Assembly (NCBI GenBank): GCA_963736975.1
Contig: CAVTQY010000001.1
Location: 868,001-932,000, forward strand
Source of the DNA: CAVTQY01 sp963736975
GTDB taxonomy: Bacteria > Pseudomonadota > Alphaproteobacteria > Acetobacterales > Acetobacteraceae
Direction of reading: 5' to 3'
Length of the DNA: 64,000 nucleotides
The notes beneath the pieces were generated by a model. The model was not told the origin of the DNA. It worked only from the letters and a program-made list of their open reading frames with translations, and made no database searches. Shown one piece after another: positions 16,504-24,814 of the stretch. Made by a program: the position numbers and the translations under genes. Within the stretch, counting starts at the first letter, position 1. Every line of letters starts with the position of its first letter.

Positions 16504-17239
16504 ATGGAAGTGGTAACGGTGGAGGAGCGAGGCCCAATCTCGCTCATCCGCATCAACCGCCCGGACCGGCTGAATGCGATCTCGGCTGCGGTTGCCATCG
16601 AGTTGCAGGCCGCGTTCGAGCACTTCGACCGCTCCGACCAGCGCGTTGCCGTCATCAGCGGGGCCGGCGAACGCGCATTCACCGCCGGCGCCGATGTCGG
16701 TGATCTGCCGGAACTCTGGCGCTGCATCCCCGGTGTCGGGTTCACCACCGACAAACCCATCATCGCCGCTACCTCCGGCTGGTGCGTGGGCGGCGGCCTC
16801 GTCGTGGTAATGATGTGCGACCTGCTGGTCGCCGCCGAAAATACCGTTTTCTACTATCCGGAGGCGAAGCTGGGCACCACGGGCGGCATGATCAGCTCCT
16901 TGGTCACCCGCATGCCGCACCACATGGCGATGGAGGTGATGCTGCTCGGCAGCAGGGTTTCCGCACAGCGCGCCTATGAGGTGGGCTTCGTGAACCGAGT
17001 TCGTGCCCAACGGGCAGCATGAGGCGGAAGCACTGGCGATCGCCGAAAGCTTGTGCGATCAGGCGCCGCTGGTGATCGGCGCCCTGAAGCGTCTCGTCGA
17101 CGAGATCATGCCCGTGGGACCGATCGAGCGGATGGTCGCCGCCAGCCGCACGATCGCCCGCGTGCGCGGCAGCGAGGACATGCAGGAGGGCATCCGGGCC
17201 TACAAAGAGAAACGGAGGCCGGTGTTCCGCGGCCGGTGA
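16504..17239 (+). CDS. Enoyl-CoA hydratase/isomerase (crotonase) family protein, frameshifted
   Basis: Without the frameshift this would be 244 residues, the normal crotonase length. The first frame covers PISLIRINRPDRLNAISAAV, the oxyanion-hole segments AFTAGADVGDL (about 61-71) and SGWCVGGGLVVVMMCDLLVAA, and runs to AYEVGFVNRV. It then ends early at 17022. The second frame, starting at 17003, carries the C-terminal helices (GQHEAEALAIAESLCDQAP, then YKEKRRPVFRGR) to 17239. Removing the C at 17002 restores the expected NRVVPNGQHEAEA. This is a one-base insertion, real or a sequencing error. The last bases overlap the next gene (GTGA). Confidence 0.82.
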
Positions 17240-18177
17240 CCTGCTGGGTTCTGTCCGAGCCTTATGCCGGGCTGCAAGCGCAGGCGATCGGCCTTGCCGA
17301 GGCAGCCGGGCTCGCCCCGGAGCTGCGGGACCTGACGCCCCGCGCGCCCTGGTGCTGGGTGGCCGCCAAAGTATGGCCGGCCCCGTTGGCCGCGGTGCCG
17401 GCGGCGGTGCGGTCGCCGCTGCCTGATATCGCCATTGCCTCGGGCGGAATGGGGGCGGCGGTCGGGGCCGCCCTGCGCCGCCGCGGTCCAACCGTCGTCC
17501 AGGTACAGCATCCCCGCATGGACCCGCGGCGGTTCGACGTGGTCGTGGTGAACCGCCACGACGAACTCGCTGGCCCGAATGTGGTGACCACGCGGACCGC
17601 GCTGCATCGGATCACCCCGGCGCGCCTCGCCGAGGCCGCCCTGTGCTGGCGCGACCGTTTTGCCCATTTGCCGCGCCCGCTCGTCTCGGTGCTGGTCGGC
17701 GGCAGCAACGGGCGGTTTCGGCTTGACCCGGCGGTCGGCGCCTCGTTGGCCGCCGATCTTGCCGGCATGATGCGACGCGATCGGATCGGCTTGGCAATTA
17801 CCCCGTCCCGCCGCACCGTCCCCGACGTGATGGCTCGGCTTCGCGACGTGCTGACGCCGCTCGGCGCCTGGATCTGGGACGGCACCGGGGACAACCCGTA
17901 TCTGGGGATGCTCGCAATAGCCGAGGCGATCGTGGTGACCGCCGACAGCGTCTCAATGATTTCCGAGGCGGTGGCCACCCCGGCCCCGGTCATGCTAGCC
18001 CCGCTGCCCGGCCGTTCGCGACGAATGGGCTTGTTCACCCGTCCGCTGCTCGCCGAGGATCGCGTCCGCCTGTTTGCCGGCCGGCTGGAGACCTGGCCGG
18101 TCGCCCCGCTCAACGACACGCCCGAAGCCGCCGCGGAAGTCCGCCGGAGACTAGGACTGCAGGAACCGACATGCTGA
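17236..18177 (+). CDS. Mitochondrial fission ELM1-like (DUF1022) family protein
   Basis: A 313-residue protein starting at a GTG that overlaps the crotonase stop by 3 bases. The family carries the name of plant ELM1; the role of its bacterial members is not established. The fold looks like a GT-B-type nucleotide-sugar protein: ATPDIAIASGG-type strand (PDIAIASGGMGAAVGAALRR), VVQVQHPRMDPRRFDVVVV, VSVLVGGSNGRFRLD and a late VVTADSVSMISEAVATPAPV block. Catalysis is unproven. It overlaps the next ORF by 7 bases, and both partners recur together in related bacteria as far as I recall. Confidence 0.8.
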   Translation: MTCWVLSEPYAGLQAQAIGLAEAAGLAPELRDLTPRAPWCWVAAKVWPAPLAAVPAAVRSPLPDIAIASGGMGAAVGAALRRRGPTVVQVQHPRMDPRRFDVVVVNRHDELAGPNVVTTRTALHRITPARLAEAALCWRDRFAHLPRPLVSVLVGGSNGRFRLDPAVGASLAADLAGMMRRDRIGLAITPSRRTVPDVMARLRDVLTPLGAWIWDGTGDNPYLGMLAIAEAIVVTADSVSMISEAVATPAPVMLAPLPGRSRRMGLFTRPLLAEDRVRLFAGRLETWPVAPLNDTPEAAAEVRRRLGLQEPTC

Positions 18178-20049
18178 ACATCGAGACGTTCAACGCCCGC
18201 GCCGGCGGCAACGTTGTCTACAAGGCGCTCGCGCACCCGTTGGCCGCGGAGGGAATTGCCGGGCTCTACGCAAAGCTCGCCGCGCCTGTCGCGGTGTACG
18301 ATTCGGACGGCATCGCGGAGGCTCTGTTCGCGATGTACCCGGATGCGCCCGGCGTCGCGTCGCTGTTCGTCCACGACGTGACCGCGGTCGGCTGCAAACG
18401 CGCAGGCCTCACGGCGCGCCCGCTGACGGAACTCGCGGACTCAGGCGCCCGCACCGTACTCGTCGCCGCCTTCGATGCGGGACGGGTCGCCGCCCGCATT
18501 GCACCGTTGCTGCCCGCGGGCGCGGAGACACTCACACTCGATGAAGCAAAGCTGCCGCCGGCGCTTCTGACCAACCGCGCCCGCTATCTCGACCGGTTGA
18601 ATTTCGCCACGAATTTCGTGTTTTTCCGCGACCAGGACGGACTGTCCACGCGGCTTGTCTCGGCGAATTATTGGGCCGGCTACGGCGCCCGTTCGGTACG
18701 GCTGTGGCTCCGTTTGTTCGCCGCGGACGGGACGGCGCTCGCGACCTGGGAGGAGGAATTGCCCGCCGGACCGGCCGGATTCGCGATCGACAGCGCCAAG
18801 ATACGGGCGCGCTTCAGCCTGCCCGAATTCACCGGCCAGCTTTTTCTTCATGCGATCGGCGTCGCCGGCCACGACGTGGTGAAATACGCGCTCGACACGT
18901 TCGACACAGACGGGCGCAGCCTTTCCTGCACGCACGACGCGAATGCCTGGCCGTCCGATCGCTATGCCGGTCTGCCCGCCCCGCGCGAAGATGAGACCGT
19001 CATCCTCTGGTTGCAGAACAGCCACGCCGCGCCGATCCCGCCCGGCGCGGTCGCGCTCGACCGCATGGGCGCCGAGCGCCCGGTGAGCCTCGATCAAGAA
19101 ATCGGCCCCTTCGCAACTGTCGGGCTGGATGTCGCCGCTTCCCTTCCCGACCTGCATTGGCCAGCACAGATCGAACTGCGAGCCGGCCGGCACGTGGTGC
19201 GCCCGCGCTACGAGGTCATTCGCCAGAAGCGCGTCCGCATCGCGCATGTGAATGTCGAGCGGGCGGATCTGGAGCCCGATCCTGCAATCCCCCACTTGCC
19301 GGACCAACTCGGCCGAGGCTTCCTGCTGCCGTTCCCCGTCCTGGATCCGGCGGCGTTCCGCACTATCGTCCAGCCGACGCCCATGGCGGTGACCCAATCA
19401 CGGCTACCCCTGCGGCTCGACGTCTTCGACGAAGCCGGCCGCCTCTCGGCGCAGCGCTTTCTCGGGTGCCTGCCGCGCGATCACACGCTGGCCGTCGATC
19501 TCGACTGCTTCCCCGATCTTCGGGCCGGCCACGCCGAGTTGGTGTACGACTTTCGCGAAGGCGGAGAGGCCGACGGCTGGCTGCACGCCCTGTTCCGCTA
19601 CGAGCACCGCGCCTCCGGCCACGCCGCGGAGTTCGAGCTTCGGGGCGCATATCTTCAACACGATCATGACCTACAAGGACGAGCCGCAATCCTATTCCGG
19701 ACCGCCGCCCGGGCTTTCGACACGGCTTTTCCTCAAGCTTGGTGACGCCCGCCGGCAGAGTTTCGCGGCGCTGATCTATCCAGCTTCCGCAAGCTGGCAC
19801 GACCGCTCGGCCACCTCGCTGCTGCTGCACGACCCGTCCGGTGAGATGATTGCCGAGGAACCGCTGGCCATTCCCTGCTCCGGCTCCGCCATGGTCTGGC
19901 CCCACCGCGTGTTCGCCGAGGCGCTCCTGCGGCGGGCGGGCGAAAGCGGCTACGTATTGGTGCGCGATGCCACTTGCCGGCTGTTCGGCTATCACGGGCT
20001 GATGGACGGGTCGGGCGGCTTTTCGCTCGATCATATGTTCGGCTTCTGA
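18171..20049 (+). CDS. Uncharacterised conserved protein, frameshifted near 19635
   Basis: The restored product is about 625 residues. Frame one (ATG 18171) runs to about residue 488 with VRLWLRLFAADGTALATWEE, DVVKYALDTFDTDGRSLSCT and repeated beta-rich segments. It then goes out of frame and would stop at 19745. Frame two carries GAHIFNTIMTYKDEPQSYSG, GLSTRLFLKLGD, SFAALIYPASASWH and ends LFGYHGLMDGSG...LDHMFGF at 20049. Removing the G at 19635 joins ...AAEF to SFGAHIFNT. The protein seems soluble, with no signal peptide or membrane segment. Function is unknown. It overlaps the ELM1-like gene by 7 bases, so the two probably act together. Confidence 0.75.
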
Positions 20050-20112
20050 CGCCGCACTGGACAAGGCTGAGCCAAATGCCCATACAAGTGGTGCAAACAG
20101 CCAGGCGCCGCG

Positions 20113-20544
20113 ATGCATACTACTCTCAACCTTCTGGACGTTATTGGCGGCCCTGCGGTCGTCGGGGAAAACGTGACGGCCGGGATGGATCTCGTGAGGC
20201 TGGTACGGCACGGCCTCCCGGTGGAAACCGCGCAGTTCATCCTCAATAGCGGCCGCCTGACGCTGGCCGAACTGGATCGTATCGTACTCCCGCGCAAGAC
20301 ACTGGCGAACCGCCGCAAACTAGGCACCCTAACTCCTGAGCAGTCGGACCGGCTGGTGCGCGTTGCCCGGGTGCTCGCGGCCGCCGAGGAAACGTTTGGG
20401 AGCCTCGAAAAGGCCGGCGCTTGGCTCCGGCGCCCAGCGGGACCTTTGGTGGGCGAGTGCCCCCTTGAGTTGCTCGATACGGACGAAGGTGCCCGAGCGG
20501 TCGAGACCCTCCTTGGCCGCATCGCCCACGGGATAGCCGCCTGA
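20113..20544 (+). CDS. Xre/MbcA/ParS-type antitoxin of a RES-Xre module
   Basis: A 143-residue antitoxin. The N-terminal half (about 20-85) is an Xre-like HTH: GMDLVRLVRHGLPVETAQFI followed by LTLAELDRIVLPRKTLANRR. The C-terminal half is the toxin-binding DUF2384 domain, with LTPEQSDRLVRVARVLAAAE, the FGSLEKAGAWLRRPAGPLVG core and a final LLDTDEGARAVETLLGRI helix. It should cover the active site of the RES toxin encoded 18 bp downstream and repress the shared promoter. Length and order (antitoxin first) are normal for this type II family. Confidence 0.9.
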   Translation: MHTTLNLLDVIGGPAVVGENVTAGMDLVRLVRHGLPVETAQFILNSGRLTLAELDRIVLPRKTLANRRKLGTLTPEQSDRLVRVARVLAAAEETFGSLEKAGAWLRRPAGPLVGECPLELLDTDEGARAVETLLGRIAHGIAA

Positions 20545-20562
20545 CCGCGGCTATCGCGTTCG

Positions 20563-21012
20563 GTGTTTGCCTGGCGGCTCTGCCGCGGGCCTTTCGCCGA
20601 TCTTGCGGGGGAGGGCGCCCGCCAGTACGGCGGCCGTTGGAATGCCCCTGGACGCCCGCTCGTCTATGCTGCATCCAGCGCGGCGCTCGCGGTTCTCGAA
20701 ATTCGCGTGCATCTGGATCTCGCTCCAGACCTGCTGCCGGACGACTATGTCCTGTTGACCATCGATCTGCGCGATCTGGCGATCGAAGAACTGATCGACA
20801 TGCCTTCAGACACCATTGCGTTCGGAGATGCCTGGCTCGCCGGGCGGCGATCTCCCGTGCTGCAGGTGCCGTCGCTCATGGTGCCGGAAAGCCCGAACCT
20901 TCTCCTCAATCCTACTCATCCGGCGGCCGGGAAAGCCGCGGTGGCCCGTCAGCGGCGGTTCGAGTTCGATCGCCGGCTGTGGCTGCCGCTCCGAGGCAAA
21001 TGGCCAATATGA
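20563..21012 (+). CDS. RES domain toxin (NAD+-consuming)
   Basis: A 149-residue RES-family toxin starting at GTG. Known members break down NAD+ (for example mycobacterial MbcT). Family features are WRLCRGPFADLAGEGARQYG, GGRWNAPGRPLVYAASSAALAV with the conserved Arg and Tyr (about 24-38), the ALAVLEIRVH helix with the conserved Glu, and the late SPNLLLNPTHP segment. All key polar residues are present, so the toxin looks intact. It forms a bicistron with the antitoxin gene just upstream. The stop is 24 bp from a convergent membrane-protein gene. Confidence 0.9.
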   Translation: MFAWRLCRGPFADLAGEGARQYGGRWNAPGRPLVYAASSAALAVLEIRVHLDLAPDLLPDDYVLLTIDLRDLAIEELIDMPSDTIAFGDAWLAGRRSPVLQVPSLMVPESPNLLLNPTHPAAGKAAVARQRRFEFDRRLWLPLRGKWPI

Positions 21013-21036
21013 CCCGCTATGATCCGCACGGCTAAT

Positions 21037-21345
21037 TTACAGCCGCCGGCGCGGGCTGCGTTGCGGTCGTTGCAGGTTGGCGAGCGTCAGCGACACGCCG
21101 GCGAAGATCAGCCCGACCGCCGCCGGCAAAAGCCAAGCCGGGCGGGCCAGCAGCGGCATGGCGATGTCGGCCCACAGCCAGTGGTCGAAATGCGCCTCTA
21201 TCCCGCCCTGCACGGCATCCAGCAGATCGTGGTTCAGCATGAACAACGCCATCCCGAGCGGCATGTCCGGCGGCCCCAGGGTCGCCACGGCGACGGCGCC
21301 TACCAGAAAAACCGCGGCCAGAACCGCCAGGACCCGCTGAACCAT
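21037..21345 (-). CDS. Small two-to-three-TM membrane protein downstream of msrP
   Basis: A 102-residue membrane protein. A first hydrophobic helix is visible at VLAVLAAVFLVGAVAVATLG and a second near the C-terminus (LLARPAWLLPAAVGLIFAGV). The tail is basic (RPQRSPRRRL). The ATG at 21345 shares one base with the msrP stop (TGATG); a GTG one codon earlier is also possible. It occupies the position where the heme b protein MsrQ is normally encoded, but is much shorter and has no obvious His pairs. It may be a reduced partner or an unrelated subunit. Confidence 0.75.
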   Translation of the reverse strand: MVQRVLAVLAAVFLVGAVAVATLGPPDMPLGMALFMLNHDLLDAVQGGIEAHFDHWLWADIAMPLLARPAWLLPAAVGLIFAGVSLTLANLQRPQRSPRRRL

Positions 21346-22283
21346 CACATGAACAGTTTCTCGCCTTTCAGCCCATCATACAAGGAGGAGACGAACGCTC
21401 CATAGCCATTATAGATCTGGGTCGGCACCCGCTCGTCCGTGCCCAGCACCCGCTCGGTCGCCTGACTCCAGCGCGGATGCGCTACCGCCGGGTTCACATT
21501 CGCCCAGAACCCGTATTCATCCGGCGAGATCGCCTCCCAGAACGTGGTCGGACGCTTCTCGGTGAAGCGGACCTTCACAAACGCCTTGCCCGACTTGAAA
21601 CCATACTTCCAGGGCAGCGTCATCCGGATCGGCGCGCCATCCTGCTTGGGCAGCTCCTTGCCGTACATGCCCACCGAAATGAACGCGACCTCGTTCGCCG
21701 CCTCCTCGATCGTCACGCCCTCCAGATAGGGCCACGGATAAATCGGCTCATCGAGGCCCGGCATGGCCTTCGGCTCCTCGACGGTCGTGAACGTGACGTA
21801 TTTCGCCGACCCGAGCGGCTCGGCGATCTTCAGAAGCTGGCTCATCGGAAAGCCGGTCCAGGGGACCACGATCGACCACGCTTCAACGCATCTGTGCCGG
21901 TAGATGCGTTCCTCGAGCTGCACCTGCTTCAGCAAATCCTCGAAGGCAATCGTGCGCGGCGTCTTCACCCGCCCGTCGATCTGCACCGACCAGGGGCTGA
22001 TCGTCATTTTCTGCGCCGCCCGCCACAAATCCTTGTCTTCGCTGAACTCGTAGTAATTGTTGTAGGTAGTTGCGATCTGCTCGGGCGTTATGGCGCGTCC
22101 AGGCTGGTATTTCGCATCCACCGGCGCGTTCATCCACCCGGCGGCCCGGGCGCGCGGCGAGATCCCCAGCGCGGCGATCGAAGCCGCCGACCCGGCGAGC
22201 AGGGTCCGGCGGTTCATCGCAACCGCCTCCGGTGTCACCAGACGCTCCGGCAGCTCCCAACCACGTCGATGCACGATGTTCAT
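21345..22283 (-). CDS. msrP: Protein-methionine-sulfoxide reductase catalytic subunit MsrP
   Basis: A 312-residue periplasmic molybdenum enzyme that reduces oxidised methionines in envelope proteins. The Tat signal is AMNRRTLLAGSAASIAALG (about 22-40). The sulfite-oxidase fold follows: MTISPWSVQIDGRVKTPRTI, then IYRHRCVEAWSIVVPWTGFP with the Mo-binding Cys at about residue 131, and the pterin-contact region LPWKYGFKSGKAFVKVRFTE. The C-terminus is complete (ERVPTQIYNGYGAFVSSLYD). The ATG at 22283 is the best start. Electrons are normally delivered by MsrQ, which is not evident here. The gene is divergent from a D-cysteine desulfhydrase-family gene. Confidence 0.95.
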   Translation of the reverse strand: MNIVHRRGWELPERLVTPEAVAMNRRTLLAGSAASIAALGISPRARAAGWMNAPVDAKYQPGRAITPEQIATTYNNYYEFSEDKDLWRAAQKMTISPWSVQIDGRVKTPRTIAFEDLLKQVQLEERIYRHRCVEAWSIVVPWTGFPMSQLLKIAEPLGSAKYVTFTTVEEPKAMPGLDEPIYPWPYLEGVTIEEAANEVAFISVGMYGKELPKQDGAPIRMTLPWKYGFKSGKAFVKVRFTEKRPTTFWEAISPDEYGFWANVNPAVAHPRWSQATERVLGTDERVPTQIYNGYGAFVSSLYDGLKGEKLFM

Positions 22284-22410
22284 GCCTGTCTCTCCCTGCG
22301 TCCGGGTTTCGCCGCCGGCCGGTCCGATATTAGCGCCCGCCCGGCCTCTGAACATTGTCGGACGCCCGGCATTGGGGGAAATTCCGCTCCATCTTGCCCG
22401 GAGGCTCCTG

Positions 22411-23421
22411 ATGCATCTCGCACGTTTCCCCCGCGTCCGCCTTTTCCCCGCCCCAACCCCGCTGGAGCCGATGCACAATCTCACCCGCCATTTCGGCGGG
22501 CCACAGCTCTGGATCAAACGGGACGATTGCACGGTAGTGGCCACGGGGGGGAACAAAGTTCGGAAGCTCGAATTCCTGGCCGGCGAGGCGAAGGCGCAAG
22601 GCGCGGACCATCTGGTGACACAGGGAGCCGTGCAGTCCAACCACGTGCGCCAGACCATCGCCGTCGCTGCCCGGCTCGGCATGAAATGCACCGCGTTGCT
22701 GGAGCATCGGGTGGAAACCAACGACGCGGCCTATCTGGGCAGCGGTAACGTCTTGTTGGACCGGCTGATGGGCGCAACGCTGGAGTACCGCCCCAGCGGC
22801 ACCGACATGAATGCCGCGGCCGAGGAGAAGGGGGCGGAGCTGCGCGCCAATGGCGCCAAGCCCTATGTGATCCCTGGGGGTGGGTCCAACCGGGTCGGCG
22901 CGCTCGGTTACGTTTCGTGTGCGCAGGAACTGGTGCAGCAGGCCGATGAGATGGGCCTGAAGATCGACCGCGTGGTGCACGCCACCGGCAGCGCTGGGAC
23001 GCAGGCGGGCCTGGTCGCCGGACTGATCGGCAGCAACGCGGGAATCCGCGTGCTGGGCATCGGTGTGCGCGCTCCGAAGGACCGGCAGGAAGCAAACGTC
23101 CATAAGCTCGCCCAGGAGGTCGCTGAGTATGTCGGCGTGCGCGGCGGGATTCCGCACGAGGCGGTCGAGGCGAACTGCGATTACATCGGCGCCGGCTATG
23201 GCCAGCCGACCGAGGCAATGGGCGAAGCCGTTCAGTTGGTGGCCCGCTTGGAAGGCATCCTGCTCGACCCCGTCTATTCCGGCAAAGCCATGGCGGGGCT
23301 GATCGATCTCATTGGTAAGGGTCTTATCGGCAAGGAAGAAACGGTGGTCTTCCTCCACACCGGCGGGGCCGTCGGCCTGTTCGGTTACACGACATTCTTC
23401 GATCAGGCGATGGCCGCCTGA
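22411..23421 (+). CDS. D-cysteine desulfhydrase / L-cysteate sulfo-lyase family PLP enzyme
   Basis: A 336-residue fold-type II PLP enzyme of the ACC-deaminase/D-cysteine desulfhydrase family. It starts MHLARFPRVRLFPAPTPLEP. The PLP lysine is in GGNKVRKLEFL (about 50-56), followed by QGAVQSNHVRQTIAVAARLG. The phosphate cup is in VHATGSAGTQAGLVAGLIG, and the C-terminus has HTGGAVGLFGY. The reaction is either D-cysteine to pyruvate, sulfide and ammonia (DcyD) or L-cysteate to pyruvate, sulfite and ammonia (CuyA). GGAGG precedes the ATG at 22411. The next gene starts two bases after this stop and the divergent gene is msrP, a sulfur theme. Confidence 0.9.
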   Translation: MHLARFPRVRLFPAPTPLEPMHNLTRHFGGPQLWIKRDDCTVVATGGNKVRKLEFLAGEAKAQGADHLVTQGAVQSNHVRQTIAVAARLGMKCTALLEHRVETNDAAYLGSGNVLLDRLMGATLEYRPSGTDMNAAAEEKGAELRANGAKPYVIPGGGSNRVGALGYVSCAQELVQQADEMGLKIDRVVHATGSAGTQAGLVAGLIGSNAGIRVLGIGVRAPKDRQEANVHKLAQEVAEYVGVRGGIPHEAVEANCDYIGAGYGQPTEAMGEAVQLVARLEGILLDPVYSGKAMAGLIDLIGKGLIGKEETVVFLHTGGAVGLFGYTTFFDQAMAA

Positions 23422-23422
23422 C

Positions 23423-24589
23423 GTGCAGCGCAGCGAGGGCCGCATTCTTACCACGCACACCGGCAGCCTGCCCCGGCCGCCGCGCCTGACGGAGCTGTAC
23501 GCACGCCGTGCCCGCGGCGAGGCAGTCGATGCCGCCGAACTCGCGGCCGAGGGAAAAGCCGCGCTGCGCCGGGTTGTGCCGAAGCAGATCGAGGTCGGCA
23601 TCGACATCGGCAACAACGGCGAGCAGCAACGTGAGGCGTTCTTTCTCTACCTCCGGCATCGTATCAGTGGCCTGGGCGGCGGCTGGACGCGCCCGGTCTT
23701 CGCCGATATCGCGCGTTATCCCGGCTTCCGCGCCTGGAAGAGCGCGCACGACGCGCTGGCGACCTCAGTCAGCAACACCGACCGCGTGCCGGAGGCGATC
23801 GGGCCGGTTCGCTATCTCGACCGCGCGCTGGTCGAGGCGGAGTGCAAAGATTTCCGCGCCGTGCTGGCGGAGACGCCCGGCTTCCTGGAACCGTTCATGA
23901 CCGCGCCGTCCCCCGGCATCGTCGCCGCGGCGATCCGCAACGCGCATTACGAGACCGAGCAGGCCTATCTCGACGCGCTCGGCGCGGCCTTGCAAGTTGA
24001 ATACGAAACCATCGTCGCGCACGGTTTCCTGTTGCAAATCGACGCGCCCGATCTCGCGCTGGAACGGCACATCACCTACCAGGACCGGCCGCTCGGTGAT
24101 TTCGTCGATTTTGCCGAACGCGTGGTCGCCACCATCAACCGCGCGCTCGCCAACATCGCGCCGGAGCGGGTCCGCCTGCACGCCTGCTGGGGCAATTACG
24201 AGGGACCGCACGACTGCGACGTGGCGCTTGCCGACATCCTGCCGGCAATTCGCAAGGCGAGGGTGGGCGCGTTCGTGCTGCCCTTCGCCAATCCGCGTCA
24301 CGCGCACGAATATCGCTGCCTCGAAGCGCTGCCGCTGGGACCGGGGCAGCTCATCATCCCCGGCGTGATCGACCCACTCACCAATTTCATCGAGCATCCC
24401 GAGGTGATTGCAGACCGGATCGAGCGTGTGGCCTCAGTGGTCGGCGATCCAAGCCGCGTGATCGCCGGTACCGATTGCGGGTTCGACACCTCGGCGGGAC
24501 GGGGCCGCGTGGCGGAAGACGTCGTTTGGGCCAAGCTGGCCGCGCTATCGGAAGGCGCGCGGATCGCCTCGCGTCGGCTGTTCGGCTGA
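23423..24589 (+). CDS. Cobalamin-independent methionine synthase (MetE C-terminal)-like protein
   Basis: A 388-residue protein similar to the C-terminal catalytic barrel of MetE. It starts at a GTG (VQRSEGRILTTHTGSLPRPP). Zinc-ligand candidates are His and Cys in RLHACWGNYEG (about 252-262) and Cys in IAGTDCGFDT near the end (about 352). The N-terminal folate-binding half of true MetE is missing, so it belongs to the short MetE-like group whose methyl donor is often unknown. It may transfer a methyl group to a thiol. The gap to the desulfhydrase gene is one base, so both are surely in one transcript. Confidence 0.87.
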   Translation: MQRSEGRILTTHTGSLPRPPRLTELYARRARGEAVDAAELAAEGKAALRRVVPKQIEVGIDIGNNGEQQREAFFLYLRHRISGLGGGWTRPVFADIARYPGFRAWKSAHDALATSVSNTDRVPEAIGPVRYLDRALVEAECKDFRAVLAETPGFLEPFMTAPSPGIVAAAIRNAHYETEQAYLDALGAALQVEYETIVAHGFLLQIDAPDLALERHITYQDRPLGDFVDFAERVVATINRALANIAPERVRLHACWGNYEGPHDCDVALADILPAIRKARVGAFVLPFANPRHAHEYRCLEALPLGPGQLIIPGVIDPLTNFIEHPEVIADRIERVASVVGDPSRVIAGTDCGFDTSAGRGRVAEDVVWAKLAALSEGARIASRRLFG

Positions 24590-24814
24590 TAGCAGCGGCT
24601 CGGTGCGGTGACTCGTCCACCGCGCCGGGCCGCTGCGATGGCGCGCGGTCGGGCCCCCACGCGCTTGCGCGTGGACCCGGGGGTTGGTGCGGCCACGCGC
24701 GAAACCAAGACTTCTGATGCCAGCGGCCCGGCTCGGTCGGGAGTGGTCAACAGAAAGGGGCCGCTGGCATGAGCGGCAACGGTTCGTCAATCGTTTCACG
24801 CTAGCCCGGCAGCC

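Noticed and set aside
15622..17010. 462-residue ORF on the minus strand
   Set aside because: It is the antisense shadow of the binding protein and crotonase; composition is His/Arg-rich with no family pattern.
22330..23616. 428-residue ORF on the minus strand
   Set aside because: Antisense of the desulfhydrase gene, with no domain resemblance. High GC creates long open frames.
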